Shown: positions 45,999 to 58,479, numbered from the stretch's first letter. The stretch: 64,000 bases of DNA from Euryodendron excelsum (GCA_033060915.1 CM065397.1:33515001-33579000); one strand, 5' to 3'. Notes: a model not told the origin generated them from the sequence alone. Program-made: numbers and translations.

Positions 45999-46931
45999 AT
46001 GGCAGATATGGGCGATGATGGCTCTGAGAGGAGACGCCGCTCGGGGAAGGCGGCTCGGACAAATTCTTATTGGCAGCTCTAGTTGCTCCAGGGGTAGTCG
46101 CAAATCAACTAGCATGGCATCCTCTAGCCAAAATGGAAGGGGGGAAGTAGGCCTCCAGTCGACCCCTTCGCTCCAGTTGAACCAGTTTTCGAGGATGAGA
46201 TGGACGTCGAGGTTTCCCGCTTTTGACTTTTGGGGTGGCCGACGCTATTTTGAGTTGACTACGGGTTTGGTATGACGGGTATTCTCCAGATGAGCAAGAC
46301 ATTTTTCATTGGTTCTTTGATTGCATGACTTCTCTCCTATTGGCATAGCTTGTTTTCTGGCAGTGGTTCCCTTTTGGCCACCTGACCCATCTTTCTTGGG
46401 GAATGTGAGCCTGCCCCTACTTCCCATAACTATGGCTTCCTCCTAGGTCTTCGGGATGGTTCAACTGACATTATGGGACCTACTTTTCCTAATAGCTGCG
46501 TCGCGATTGTCTCTTCTCAGCTTGGGCTCCATTGTGCGGCCTTTTCTTCTGACCTTCTGCCCCTAGTTTTCTTATGTCTCAATGAAGCTCTTGTTCTCAC
46601 ATTCTGAGTTTGCGACGCATAGGAAAGCTCGTTCAGGGGATTGATATACTTCTCAAGATTGGTCCATTTCTCCATGATAGCCCTAGCTCCGTTTCTCTTG
46701 AACTTGTTGATGTCTCCACGAGGGGGTGACTTAGTCAGCCGTTGATTGCGTGCGTTGCTCGCCAGGATTCAGGAAGGACACTCATATGCCCCTATGGTTG
46801 TGGGACAGACCTTCATAAGCCTTACTAGACTTTGGCAGGGGGGCCGATGCTCATTGTTGAGGATGTGCTTCATTGCTCCAGCTTTGGGTGATCGGCCACT
46901 TATTCACTACCCCTCTTTCGAAGCCATTTGA
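45999..46931 (+). pseudogene. Antisense ORF remnant of element III
   Basis: ATG at 45999 opens MADMGDDGSERRRRSGKAAR, then a TAG (about 46080). Later pieces in shifting frames include HNYGFLL and IMGPTFPNSC, and the last open piece (46746-46931) has EGHSYAPMVVGQTF and a C-terminus HYPSFEAI. It matches the antisense ORF of element I but not the PMD core of element II, apart from the N-terminus. The last piece is faintly like plant transposon helical domains (DUF7745-type), which I cannot confirm. It converges on and overlaps the sense ORF at 46851-46931. Confidence 0.5.
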
Positions 46932-47156
46932 TTGGGGAGGTCGAGAGTGGGTCATTGCCCCATTCTCTGTTTCTTGTTGGTCATGAAAATCTGAGCTTTC
47001 TGAGGTGTGAGCCAGTACTGGAGATATCTGAGGGGTGGCTTTAGCTCCTTTTTGCATTTTACCTTGTTCCCTGTTTCTTATTTGAGAGACAGGGAATGAC
47101 ATAGGGTTAGTTTTGTACAAAAACAATTTTAAAAATGCCTTGGTAAAGGGCGTCAT
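46851..47156 (-). CDS. Conserved short ORF of unknown function, element III copy
   Basis: 101 codons in the sense of element III, from Met to NEAHPQQ. Hydrophilic, with HTSESSDFHDQQETENGAMT; no membrane span. The C-terminal two thirds are kept in the same frame in element I (28080-28280). No family recognised. Because it also overlaps an antisense frame, conservation could come from either strand. Confidence 0.4.
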   Translation of the reverse strand: MTPFTKAFLKLFLYKTNPMSFPVSQIRNREQGKMQKGAKATPQISPVLAHTSESSDFHDQQETENGAMTHSRPPQSNGFERGVVNKWPITQSWSNEAHPQQ

Positions 47157-47164
47157 TTTTTATT

Positions 47165-47440
47165 TTTTATGATGATTGCACATGGGATTAAATGCATGAT
47201 TTATTTTTTTTTATGAATGCACATGTTCACACAGAAGTGAAATTGAATGCGTGTTACACTTTTAGATAATGAACATATAGGAATGGAATTGAATGCAATG
47301 TCCCCTATTTTTTGGTAATAAATGCACAGATTTATGTAGGAATTGAATTAAATGCATGACCTACTTCCTTACGAATGAACAGGTTTATACAGGAATGCAG
47401 TTGAATGCATGAATAAACTACATAAGAATCTAAATGGATG
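47165..47440 (-). repeat. 50-60 bp minisatellite-like repeats of element III
   Basis: About five units with AATGCATGA, GAATTGAATTAAATGC and CACAGGTT-like blocks; counterpart of 27655-27965. Confidence 0.62.
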
Positions 47441-47799
47441 TACAAGTTATATATGTCATGGATGCATCAGTACCACATGTATATAAGTTATTTAAAAGAA
47501 TGCCCCAGAATTACCCCAGGGCCCATACTCTCAAGATTCTGTTTCCTTTCTAGGATTCTGTCCCATTCAGTTTTGTCCCATTCATATCGGGGTGTGATAG
47601 CATTTGCACCATTCTCTAGGGATCTTGACCTTTTGGTTTGCTATCCTATCCCTACTTTCTACAGGGTTGCTGTTTGGGGTTTTTCTGATCTCACTTGGTT
47701 TTCTCTCTCAGATCTCTAAACTGCCACCATGGTTCGAGCGACAACTCGCATGTCCTTTGCAGAGCGATAAACAGCTAAGCCCTCAATCCGAGAATACTT

Positions 47800-49130
47800 C
47801 TTTTAGGACCGTAAGGTGGGCTGGGTTTAGAGGTTGTAAGAAATGAAAGGATCTTTAGGCTCAAAGATCTTCTTTGAATGGGTTGTTTAAACCAAAACCA
47901 TCTGAGCACACCTTGGAGCATGAGATTGCCCCTTGCATTCCCTTCCAATTCTCCTTTCTCAGCCTAGTTGTCTTGGTATTATTCAGGCTTATTTGGACTA
48001 AGCAATTTTCTTTGATCAGAGAGGACTTTAATTTAGACCGTAACGTAGGCTAGGTTAAGGGGTTTATGAATGAAAAGGATGCGCAGGCTCAAACTTGATG
48101 TTGTTTATAATAGGGTTTAGATCCACACCATCCTTAGTCGGTCTTCCAACGGGGTTTTGTCCCCTAATATCCTCCTCTAGTTTCAACAACACGTCTGGCT
48201 CATTTAGATCAAGCAATCATTCTCAATCAGAGTGGACTTTAGTAGGGTTGTAATGTAGGCCATGGGTTGGGATTTAACAAGAAAGGGTAAAGGCTCAAGC
48301 CTATTGCTTCTACTAGGCTTCCTTATTACCTAGGATCACCTTTGAACATATATTCTTTAAAGAGTTCACCTTTCTTGTAGTCTAATCCTTGACCTTGTAA
48401 CGGAGTTGTCTGACATTTGTCCCATTTTTTCTGACTTTCGGCTTTATATGCTTTTCAAAGATAGCACAACATGATTCTTTTCAGGACTTTCCTCTAATAT
48501 GCTTTTTTTTTTTTGTTGCCTTTGACAAGACAAACATTTCTACAACTTCTTTCTCTTAGATCCTTTCCTTAACATTTCCATTTAACCGATTGTGGATGGT
48601 GATCCCTAGGTTGGGGTATTTTTTGGAAAAGAAAGATAACCGGCTCAATAGGTTCGACAAGGGTTGCTTTTAACTGTATGGAAAGTGAAATGAGGGCCTC
48701 TCTTCATTTTGAACAAGATTGCTTGATCCATAGAGCCTTCATGTTACTTCAGCTTGATGGTCGATGATATTATCTGCCAGATCTTCTGCTGCCTGTCTGC
48801 CCCAGTGTGGGGGGATGGTTTCGGATCGAGGTTGACAAAAAATCTTCCACTTTCTGCGAGGCACCAGTGGGTTAAGCAAAATGGGATATTTTTGTGCATG
48901 ATAGCAGAATTGATGGCCTCTAATCATTTCAAATTGAATTGCTTAGTCCATAAAGCCTTTGTACAAAATTTAGACAATATTCCTGGGGATGATGTGTTTA
49001 TGCCAATAACCCTTATATATTCTATCGAATCAACTACTCTGTGCTTATCCCAGTGTGGGGGATGGTTATGGGTTTGGGGACATCTGAATAAAAATCAGTT
49101 ACGGCTCTAGTGGGCTGAGCAAAGGATAGT
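47800..49130 (-). repeat. Two families of degenerate repeats of element III
   Basis: 47800-48260 has three TAGGCTGGG- or GTAGGC-anchored units of the 210-230 bp family; 48590-49130 has the CCCCAGTGTGGGG-anchored 215-250 bp family (near 48802 and 49050). No coding sequence recognised. Confidence 0.58.
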
Positions 49131-49510
49131 ATTTATTTGGGATAAATAGAACAATGGCTCCTCATCATTTTGAGTACTCGGCTGCCCATCGCTTAGCCAG
49201 GATATCATGCAAGTGTCGCCTCTTCAATGAACTCCACACTATCTCCTTCCTATCTCTCACTCTCTCTTTGTCTCTCTAAGGTTTTAACCCCCCTTTGAGT
49301 GGGTTACCCATGCTATCCCATCCTTCAAGTCGAGTCATTTACCAAATGGGGAAGAATCCCTAAATGTGACAATCGTCCACAAGAGTATGAAACAAAGGGG
49401 ATAAACTAGGAACTACCCATTCTCATTTAAAAACATGATTACATGGCATGCAGTGTTCATTTAAATAAGATATGCAAGAAATAGAAGGATAAAAGGAAAA
49501 CAGATGAATT

Positions 49511-49777
49511 TTATGAAAACCTCCCTTTTCTAGTGGACCTTTTGGTGGGAACCCCTAACAAGGTTTTAAAACTGTGCCGACTGCTTTGGTATTTCATTCC
49601 CCGGGTATATAACCAAACGATGGAGGACGGATTGACATATCTTCTGTAATGTTTAGCATGCATTTGGAAGTTAGGAGATTCTTTTGTAGTAATGCATGGG
49701 TCTGACAGAACTTTGCAAACGATGAAGTCCTCTCCTACAGTGATGGTGATCGTCGCGGCATGGTGTGGAGGTAACAT
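49511..49777 (-). other. Conserved short frame of element III
   Basis: 89-codon minus ORF containing CKVLSDPCITTKES, the counterpart of 25304-25471. Unknown family. Confidence 0.38.
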
Positions 49778-49929
49778 CTTGTTGATGGATAATTAGTTCT
49801 TCTTACTCCCTAATGTAGGTTCAGTCTCTTCTAACAACTAGGCTCATTCTTCCATGAGTTTGAACTTGGTGGGGGTACTAGAGGGATTCCATGCATTCAG
49901 TTGTGCTCTCTGACCTGAAAAAGAAAAAG

Positions 49930-51240
49930 AAAAACAAAATGTAGTCAGCGTGTGGAGTTAGAGGTTTTATGCAATGCGTGTCCTATGGAGGTCCCTTCTT
50001 TGAGGGAATCTAGGTATGATGACAAATCCATTTTGGAGGTGGGGCTTTGCCCCTATTATGCAATACAAGACCTCTTCGACGTGGGTCGATTGATATTTCC
50101 TTATTTGGGCAATCTCGCCTCTATGAACTGAGAGAGATTTTGGCCTCTTTCAAGATATGGTTCTATGTATGCCATGAATCCTTAGGGTTTAAAAACCCTT
50201 AGGAGTTTTGGTAGGTTCGATTAACATGAGATTGGATTGCTCCTTTCTCTTTACGGTTGATTAGATGCATGAGAATGAAATGACTTAAGTTTCTTGGAAC
50301 TCTTGTCTTAGAATAGATATGGATGCATGAGCATAATAGAAGTGAACGTGTGAGCAATATGATAACAATAAATAAATGGTTTAGAAAAACCCCCTTCTTG
50401 TCGTGCTTCTACCTTCGGTTCTCTGGGTATTTGGAGATGAGGAGAGGGAGGACAGAAGACAAAAAACAAAAGAGAAGTTAGTGTCTTGATTTGAAGATTT
50501 CTATGCAATGCATGTCCTATGGGTGCCCCTGCTCGAGAGGGAGACTAAACATGATGTATTGGCTCACTTTTGGAGATAGGGGGTTTGCCCCTGTATGCAG
50601 GTACCTTACTGTTGAGTGGGAACCTTCATCCATTCATACAATCATCTATCCATTCATTTGCAAAAAATAAAGAAGTACATTGAACTTTGGGGTTTAAGAT
50701 ACAAAAGAATTGAAATATATTTTAAATAAGGGGAGGGGGAACATTTTCCTTTAGACTTCCACCTATCTAGTTTTACAAAGGAAAACCTAAACTACTTTTG
50801 AGTCTTCGGATTCGCCTTACTTGGATTTGATGTCGAGGAGGTCACTGAGAGACCTTGCTGATTGGTTGCCCCTTGTCTTCTTGGCAACCCTATCTCCGTG
50901 AGCATAGAGGATTAGGGCCCCTCTTATGGAATGAATTGAGATGCATGCAATGAGTCCTTAGGGTTACGTGGGAACCCTTAGGGTTTAGGTAGGTTTAATG
51001 CAAGGGAGAGTGACCTTGGTGTCATTCTCAATGGGTTGATCATATGCATGAAAATGCAGTGACTTGAGTTACTTGGAACTCTTGTCTTGACATGGAATAT
51101 TGAATGCATGGTATGCAAAGAGTATACAGAAAGAGAATGCACTAACAAGGTAAACGTGCATGCATGAGCAGTTAAACAGCCATTATAACAGTATGAATAC
51201 AAACATTATAACAACAGGGATAAATAGGTATAAATGAAAG
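49930..51240 (-). repeat. Diverged direct duplication of element III
   Basis: Counterpart of 23960-25160, with two copies of the CTTGGAACTCTTGTC block (near 50295 and 51077) and two of the GGGG(T/C)TTGCCCCT block (near 50041 and 50579). Confidence 0.55.
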
Positions 51241-51683
51241 TAAGAGCAGTCGCCCTTTCTTCTGTAGTTTTGAAAACAGTGCTCGTGTCTTAAATCTGGC
51301 AGAGGTTTGGCTATGCAAGGTGTTTATATGAGTATGAGGTTGAGGGTTGACTAATGCGTCCTAAAAAGGCTCGGTCCCTGGATCTTCAAACCTAGGCCCA
51401 CTCCCCGAGGTGGTGCCATGATCGGTTGGTGATCCGAGCAGGGGAACCATCAAAAGGCCGTAAGCGAAGAAACTGACACAGCATCTTGCCCACAACCAAT
51501 ATACCATTCCCCTTTCTAACTAAAAAGGACATATCAGGGTAATAATGCAAGTATGCAGAATGCAAGTGCACATGCAGTGTGTGTGTGATTTTTAAAAGTG
51601 GAGGAAAGGGCCCAACAACTCCCATTCATCCTGCACATCACATTCATGCAAAGCAGTTAATAAAATTTAAACAAAATGTGTAC

Positions 51684-54600
51684 CTACAAAACAAAGATGC
51701 AAGTGTTAGTATGTGGATGACAAACATAATACAAGATAATATGAATAAATGCATGCTTTTTGAAAATAATTTTGAAAATTTAGTTTTGAAAATTTAAAGT
51801 GAGTAGGATTGAACCAAGTTAATTGAAGACTCTACATGGGTGAAGGGTAAAGAGACATGACTACGGCCTAAGCCTCTAAGTAGTCCTCAGTGGCGTCGCC
51901 AGCTGTCGCGCCCAGATTTTTCACACTCGAGGAATACTCACACAAGCAGGAAAAATGTTTTACTCTCTCGTTAGAACTCACCCTCCTAGAACAATGAGTG
52001 CAACTAGGTTTGAATTGAAAATTGGTTTGGGTAAAGGGCTTTTGGAAAAGATTTGGAGTCGCCACCTATCTTGATTAAGGTGAGTTAGGTCACCTAAAAA
52101 CCAAGAATAATCCGAAGACTACACTTAGGGTTTTTGGAAAACGATTTTGAAAATATCTCCTCAAGAGAGGGTTTTTAAGAAAACAGGTTGTTTGGCAACC
52201 TTTGGAAAACATTTAGCCCTTTTTGAAAAATAACTCCTTTTGGCCTTTGAAAACAGTGATCCTAGGTTTGGAGGTTGGTTACATGTAGGGAAGACGCACT
52301 AAGCCATCATCCTACCTCGCCCTTTCGGTACCTACATGTCAATCTACCCTAGATTCACCTATGAGAGTCTTCAACTAACATATGTTCAAGCCTATCCACT
52401 TTGAAAAACAATGTCTGAAAAAAAATTAACATGATGCATGATATGCAAGTGCAATAGAAAAGAGTTGATTTAGAAATAGATTTGAAAAGAGATTTGATTT
52501 GATTTGAAAAGGAAGAGATAGAAGTTTGAATTTGGAAAGAAGGTTTTGGGAATTGAAAATAGAGATTTGAAATTGGAAATTGATTGAAATTTGAAAATAT
52601 TGTAGAATTTGAGTTTTGAAGAATATAGAAATTTGAAAAAAGTAGTGACCGCACCCATGAGGGTTGCCTACGTATTCTTTTGGAGGAATCAGGTCAGTCG
52701 TAGTTCGGACTGGAGTTCGATTGGAAAGAGATTGATTTGAAAGAAAGAAATTGAATTGGAAATTGAATTAGAAAATTGAGAGATTGAACTTAGAATGGAA
52801 GATTGAAAATTGGAATTTGGAATATTGGAATTGAAAAGATTGAATTTTGATTTGAAAAGATAGAACTTGGAGGAGAGATTTAGACTTATTTTGAAAAGAT
52901 AGAGGTTTAGGAAACCTAGACTTAGGAAGGAGAAGAGACTTAGGAAAGATTCGACTTGACTTGGAAGGTTTAGGAGACTAGAAAAGATTGGATTTAGGAA
53001 ATGTTTGAATTAGGAAAAGGTCCGATTTAGGAAAGTTTCGAATTAGGAAAGTTTCATTTTTGGCAAGTTCCGAATTAAGAAAGTTTTGAATTAGGAAAGT
53101 TTTCAAATTAGGAGAGTTTCGAAATTAGGAAAGTTTTGAAATTAGGAAAGTTTCAAAATAGGAAAGTTTCGAATTAAGAAAGTTTCATTTTAAGAAAGGT
53201 TTTGAAAAAGGAAAGGTTTTGATAATAAGGAAGTTTTGAAAATAAGAAAGTTTTGAGTTTAGATAGTCTTGGATTTGGAAAGATTTGAAGTTTAGGAAAG
53301 TTTAAGATTTAGAAAGTTTTAGAGTTTTAGAAAATCTCGAGATTAAGAAAGGTTTGGGTTTAGGAAAAGTTTGAAAACTTAGGTTTGAAAAGTTAGGATT
53401 TGAAAAGAGGGTAGAATTAGGAAAGATTTGAAAGTTGAGTTTTAAAATTTAGGGAAGATTTTTATATTCAAGTTTTGGAAACTTAAGATTTAAGAAATGA
53501 GAAGATTAAGAAGGATTCGATTTAGGAAAGCTTTAGATTTTTAAATTTAAGGAAAGATTTAAAGTTTAGGTTTAAGAAACTTATGGTTTAAGAAGGTAGG
53601 AAATTAGGAAGGAGTTGAATTAAGAAAGGTTTGGATTAGGAAAGGATTGGATTTGGTTTTTAAAAGCAAAAGTTTGATTTTATTTCTAAAAACAGAGGAC
53701 GGGATCTAGTTTCCTAAACGGGAAGATTGGATTTGGTGTCCTAAAAGAAAAATTGATTTGGTTTCCTAAAGGGAAGATAGGATTTGGTAAGGATTTGGAA
53801 AGGGAGATTCTAAAAACCCTAGATTTGAAAGTGTAGAATTTTAGCATAGAAACAAGGTTTTGGAAATGTGTACAGTTTGGATGTAGAAAACGAAAGATTT
53901 TGTAAACCTAGGTTCGAGGCAAAGTTTGAAAATCACGTTTTTCGAAAGAAAAGTAAGGTTTCCTAATCGTGGGTTCTAGGGCTTGACTTGGGCTCTAAAG
54001 AAAGAGGATTTTTGAAAAGTCATTTTTGGAAGCGAAGGTTTTCTAGAAGGGAATCCTAGGAAGGAGTTTTTGGAAAGTGAATTTGGAGATAGAGTTTTTG
54101 GAAAAGATTTTAAAAAGAAGGAGTTTTTGGAAAGTGTGTTTTGGGGATAGCATTTTGGAAAGAAGTTGAAAAATGAGGTTTTGAAAAATAGATTTTTGTA
54201 AAGAGTTTTTAGAAAACAATTTCGAAAAGGAGAGTTTTAGGAAAGTATGTTAAAAAAGAGATTTTGAGGTAGAGGGATTTGAAATGAGAGTTTTTTGGAA
54301 GATATAAAAGATCTCACTTTCCTAAAGCGATTCTAACCATAAGAAGGCTAGAACCACTTTAGCAAAGCGGTTTTGAAAATAACAAGATTTGAAAATATGG
54401 ACCATATTGGTCACTGTGAATGTAACACTTTCCTAAAGCAACCCTAGCCATAGAAAGGCTAGAATCACCCTAGGATTGTGATTTTGAAAACATGTTTTGA
54501 AAAATAAGATTTTGATGCAATTTTGAAAACAAGTTTGAAAACGATTTTGAAAACAACTTTGAAAACAACTTTTGGAAGATACAAGACCATGATATGCACA

Positions 54601-54870
54601 ATGCAATTTTGGGGTCGTGAACATACAAGGTTAAGGTTCACCACATAATCAAGGGGGCTGGACCCATGTGGTCTCTGGTTAGACTAGAAGAAAGCCCCTG
54701 ACATGGTGACTCGCCAATAGCCCAGTCCTACACATGGACCGGGAATCCCCATGTTTCAAGCATGCAAAGAAAGGGGGGGAAAGAGATGGGGATTAAAATA
54801 GAGAAAACCCAAGTGGTTTAGGAGAGAGAAGAGAGAGGGGGAAGTGCAGAAATTTAAATAGGGAGCCTAC
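51684..54870 (-). promoter_or_regulatory. Predicted intron spanning LTR tail and primer site, element III
   Basis: Minus-strand donor ACG/GTAGGC (GT at 54870-54869) in the 5' LTR; acceptor TTTGTTTTGTAG ending at 51684 with TACTAAC at 51711-51705. The 3187-base interval holds the U-rich, G-poor LTR tract and the primer binding site. Plant introns are typically U-rich. Prediction from consensus sites only. Confidence 0.4.
51883..51901 (-). other. Primer binding site, element III
   Basis: Minus strand TGGCGACGCCACTGAGGAC, two bases (GC) inside the 5' LTR end. It differs from the element I site by two changes. Arg-tRNA type. Confidence 0.82.
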
Positions 54871-55186
54871 CGTATGTCTTGTTTATTTTGCGCGCCTTGC
54901 TTTCTTCGGTCTTCATCTTGGTCTTCGTCTTCAATCTTCAAGAGCCGCCTTCAATCTTCAAACTTCAGATTACAGCTCTTTAAGTCTTCGAAAGAGGGTT
55001 GAAGGCTAGTGTATGAGTGTATGGGGGGTGTATAGGAGTGTATATGAGGGTAGGGTTTGTGTATGGTGATTAGAGTTTGGAAAACCTAGGGATGCTAGGG
55101 TTTTAGGAGTGTTCGAGCTCTGGATTTCGAATTATATGATTTTTGGTTTGAGTTTGCGGATCCTTTTTACGTTGGAGAAGGCTCTG

Positions 55187-55310
55187 TATTTATAGAGGGA
55201 GGAATACACTGGCGCCTGTTGTAGTGGCACCAGGCCAAACTTCACACTGGCACCACTCCTAGTGGCGCCAAGCCATTTTTTGGCTTGGCGCCACTACTAG
55301 TGGTGCCAGC
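55187..55310 (-). promoter_or_regulatory. LTR promoter of the element III 5' LTR
   Basis: TATAAATA with three upstream palindromes in 55210-55310; the arms differ from TGGCGCCACT by one or two C-to-T or G-to-A changes. This would be the promoter for the whole element. Confidence 0.66.
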
Positions 55311-55659
55311 CATTTAAGAAATGTTTAAGGTCGGCAAGCAACGTATCTTTGACTAGATTTGGGCGTCTATAATAGTGACTACTATGCAATTTTTAGCCTG
55401 GCTTCACTAGGAGTGACTCCGAAAAGTCCGGGAAGGAGTTTGGAAGACTGGGAATGACCCGGAAGGCTGAAAAAGAGCAGGAACACTTAGAACAGTGTCC
55501 CGGAGGTATTTGACTTGAAAAATGAGGACAAGATGTGTCGGAAGGGTTGACCGGGCCTTTAGAGGCAAAACGGTCAATCGGATCGGGAAGCTGCCGGGAC
55601 GGACTCGGACTGCCTCAAAAGAAGACTTGGCATTTGGAAACATTATTTAGAATGCTCCC

Positions 55660-56010
55660 AAAGGTTGCCGGTTTGATTCCCAGAGCCGGTGTGGTCAAAA
55701 AAGGAGACCGGCCCACCAGGGGTAAAACGGTCATTTTGCATCGAAATGATCCGAAATGACTCGAAATTATCCGAAAAGGTAAAAGAAGGTTGAGAACACT
55801 ATAAAAAGTAGTCTCAGAGGATTATCAGTTAGATACCGAGAGCCGGTGTGGTCGAAAAAGGAGACCGGCCCACTAGGGGCAAAATGGTCATTTTGTACCG
55901 GATTGGCTGGAACTGACTTGGAATGATCCGGGAAGATAAGAAAAGGTTGAGAATAGTATAAGAAGCATTCTTGGGAAGTTACCAGTTTGATACCCAGAGT
56001 CGGTGTGGTC
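55660..56010 (-). repeat. 157-bp tandem array (5' LTR of element III)
   Basis: Anchors at 55679, 55836 and 55993, spacing 157 and 157. Confidence 0.87.
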
Positions 56011-56236
56011 GAAAAAGAAGACCGGCTCACTAGGAGCAAAGCGGTCATTTTGCACCGAAGTGGGCTAGCAGGTACTGGCGTTGACCTGGGTTTTGAGTGT
56101 TTCCGCCACTCTGACGGCGGTCGTCGTGACACAGGGGTTTGTTGGCAATTTCCTATATCGACCTATTTGTGAGTATTTCTGCTACTCTAACGGTTGTGAT
56201 CTTTGCGACTATTTTCGCTACTCGGACCATCTCGAG

Positions 56237-57902
56237 AAACACTCAAAACCTAGGTCAACACCAGTGCCTGCTAGCCCACTTCGGTGAAAAATGACCAAAC
56301 TATCCCTTGGGCCTTTTTTGAGACTTTCTCGTCAAAATGACCATTTTGCCCCTAGGCATCCAAACGCCCTAGGAACCACACTGGCTCTGGGTATCAAACC
56401 GGTAACCTCCTGAGAATACTTCTTATAGTACTCTTAACCTTTTTTTATCTTTCCGGATAATTTCGAGTCAATTCCGGCAAATCTGGTGCGAAATGACCGT
56501 GTTGCCCCTGGTGGGTCGGTCACCTTTTTTTACCACACCGGCTTTGGGTATCAAACCGGCAACCTTTGGGAACATTCTGAATAATGTTTCCAAATCTTAA
56601 GTCTTCTTCCGGGACAGTCCAAGTCCGTCCTGGCAGCTTTCCGATCCGATTGACCATTTTGCCCCTAAAGGCCTGGTCAACCCTTCCGACACATCCTACC
56701 CTCATTTTTCAAGTCAAATACCTCCGGGACACTATTTTAAGTGTTCCTGCTTTTTTCCAGCCTTCCGGGTCATTCCCGGTCTTCTAAACTCCTTCCCGGA
56801 CTTTCCGAAGTCACTCATAGTGAAGCCAAGCTAAAAATTGCATGGTAGTCACTAGTACAGACACCCAAATCTAGTCAAAGATATGTTGCTTGCCGACCTT
56901 AAACATTTCCTAAACGGTTGGTGCCACTAGTAGTGGCGCCAAGCCAAAAAAATGGCCTGGCGCCACTCCTAGAGGCGCCAATGTAAGTTTTGGCCTGGCG
57001 CCACTGCAACAAACGCTAGTGCATTCCTCTCTCTATAAATACAGAGTCTCCTCCAGCGTAAAATGGTCCACAAAATCAATCTAAAAATCATATATTTCGA
57101 TATATAGAGCTCGCGCACTCCCTAAACCTTAGCTTTTCTAGGTTTTCCAAACCCTAGCCACCATACACTAAACCCTAGCCTCCTATACACTCATACACAC
57201 CTCCATACACTCATACATTAGCCTCCAACCCTCCTTTGAAGACTGGAAGAGCTACGATCTGAAATCTGAAGTTTGAAGACAACTCTTGAAGATTGAAGAC
57301 GAAGATCAAGATCAAGACCGAAGACAAGTAAGGCGCGCAAAATAAACAAGACACAAGGTAGGCTATCGTTTTACGTTTTTGCACTTCCCCCCTCTCTCTT
57401 CTCTCTCCTAATCCACTTGGGTTTTCTCTATTTTAATCCCCCATCTCTTTCCCTCCTTTCTTTGCGTGCTTGAAACAAGGGGATTCCCGGTCCATGTGTA
57501 GGATTGGGCTATTGGAGAGTCATCGTGTCGGGAGCTTTCTTCTAGTCTAACCAGAGACCACGTGAGTTCGGCCCCCTTAAATATGTGGTGAAGCCTTAGC
57601 CTTGTATGTTCACGACCCCAAATTTGTATTATGCATATCATGATCTTGCATCTTCCAAAATTCGTTTTCAAACTCGTTTTCAAACTTGTTTTCAAAATTG
57701 CATCAAAATCTCCTTTTTCAAAACTTGTTTTCAAAATCACAATCCTAGGGTGATTCTAGCTTTTCCATGGCCAGGATTGCTTTAGGAAAGTGTTACATTC
57801 AAAGTGACCAACATGGTCCATATTTTCAATCCTTGTTATTTTCAAAACCACTTTCTTAAAGTGGTTCTAGCCCTCTTATGGCTAGAATCGCTTTAGGAAA
57901 GT
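56237..57902 (+). mobile_element. Left part of a plus-strand LTR fragment
   Basis: Starts abruptly at AAACACTCAAAACC without an LTR start, runs through one 157-bp region, palindromes, TATAAATA (57034-57041), AATAAA (57341-57346) and donor GT (57358-57359), and is interrupted at 57903. Continues at 62689. Confidence 0.82.
56930..57041 (+). promoter_or_regulatory. LTR promoter of the plus fragment
   Basis: Palindromes near 56932-56957, 56970-56994 and 56996-57018 precede TATAAATA at 57034-57041. Confidence 0.65.
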
Positions 57903-58099
57903 TGTAAGCATCCCATTTTTGACCGCTCGGCAGTCTACACTCCATCCAGACTTGTGTTCAAGTCATTGTGGGCATATTCCAATTGAAACCAACTTTTTTA
58001 AGTCCAAATCCCGTCTGTCCATCGCTTCGCGGGCCCACTAGGCTCAAATAGAGGCAAAATGACCAAAATGTCCTTGGGAGCATTATCCTTTCCTTTCCA

Positions 58100-58470
58100 A
58101 CCCCTCTCTCGAGACAATTGATTCCTCGAGACGGTAAATCTATTCCAAATCAGGCACGTCTTTTCGAAGACGGTAAGTCCCCTTTCCAATCCCTCTCTGG
58201 AGAACATTTATTCCTCGAGACGGTTCCAAATCAGGCACGTCTTTTCGAAGACGGTAAGTCCCCTTTTCAATCCCTCTCTCAAGACAGTTTATTCTTCGAG
58301 ACGGTTCCAATTCAGGCACATCTTTTCGAATATGGTAAGTCCCCTTTCTAATCCCTCTCTCGAGACAGTTTAATCCTCGAGACGGTTCCAAATCAGGCAC
58401 GTCTTTTCGAAGACGGTAAATCCCCTTTCAAATACCTCTCTCGAGACAGTTTATTCCTCGAGATGGTTCC
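58100..58470 (+). repeat. Hairpin array (copy C)
   Basis: About five units with CTCGAGAC boxes and CGTCTTTTCGAAGACG stems, spacing near 75-80 bp. Confidence 0.82.
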
Positions 58471-58479
58471 AATCAAGGC

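Larger units (their letters stand above)
44649..51903 (-). other. Internal region of element III
   Basis: Mirror image of the element I layout, about 7.3 kb: primer site, acceptor-like site, diverged duplication (49930-51240), conserved short frame (49777-49511), 215-250 bp repeats (48590-49130), 210-230 bp repeats (47800-48260), minisatellite (47165-47440), short sense ORF (47156-46851), antisense ORF (45999-46931, plus strand), T/A-rich stretch, palindromes and polypurine tract. Confidence 0.72.
39825..56236 (-). mobile_element. Element III: giant-LTR element with both LTRs, no gag-pol
   Basis: On the minus strand: 5' LTR (56236-51904, its first several hundred bases missing), primer site, internal region (51903-44649), polypurine tract, 3' LTR (44648-39825). 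The two LTRs look about 96-97% alike in a 120-base sample (41101-41220 against 53211-53330, four differences), which supports one insertion. Internal modules mirror element I. No gag or pol motif is visible. Confidence 0.83.
51904..56236 (-). mobile_element. 5' LTR of element III, lacking its start
   Basis: Ends (minus) GGGCGCGACA at 51904. Contains the G-poor tract, AATAAA (54887-54882), donor, TATAAATA (55194-55187), palindromes and a 157-bp array. It stops at CTCGAG at 56236, inside the first hairpin unit; about 0.5 kb is missing compared with the 3' LTR. Confidence 0.85.
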
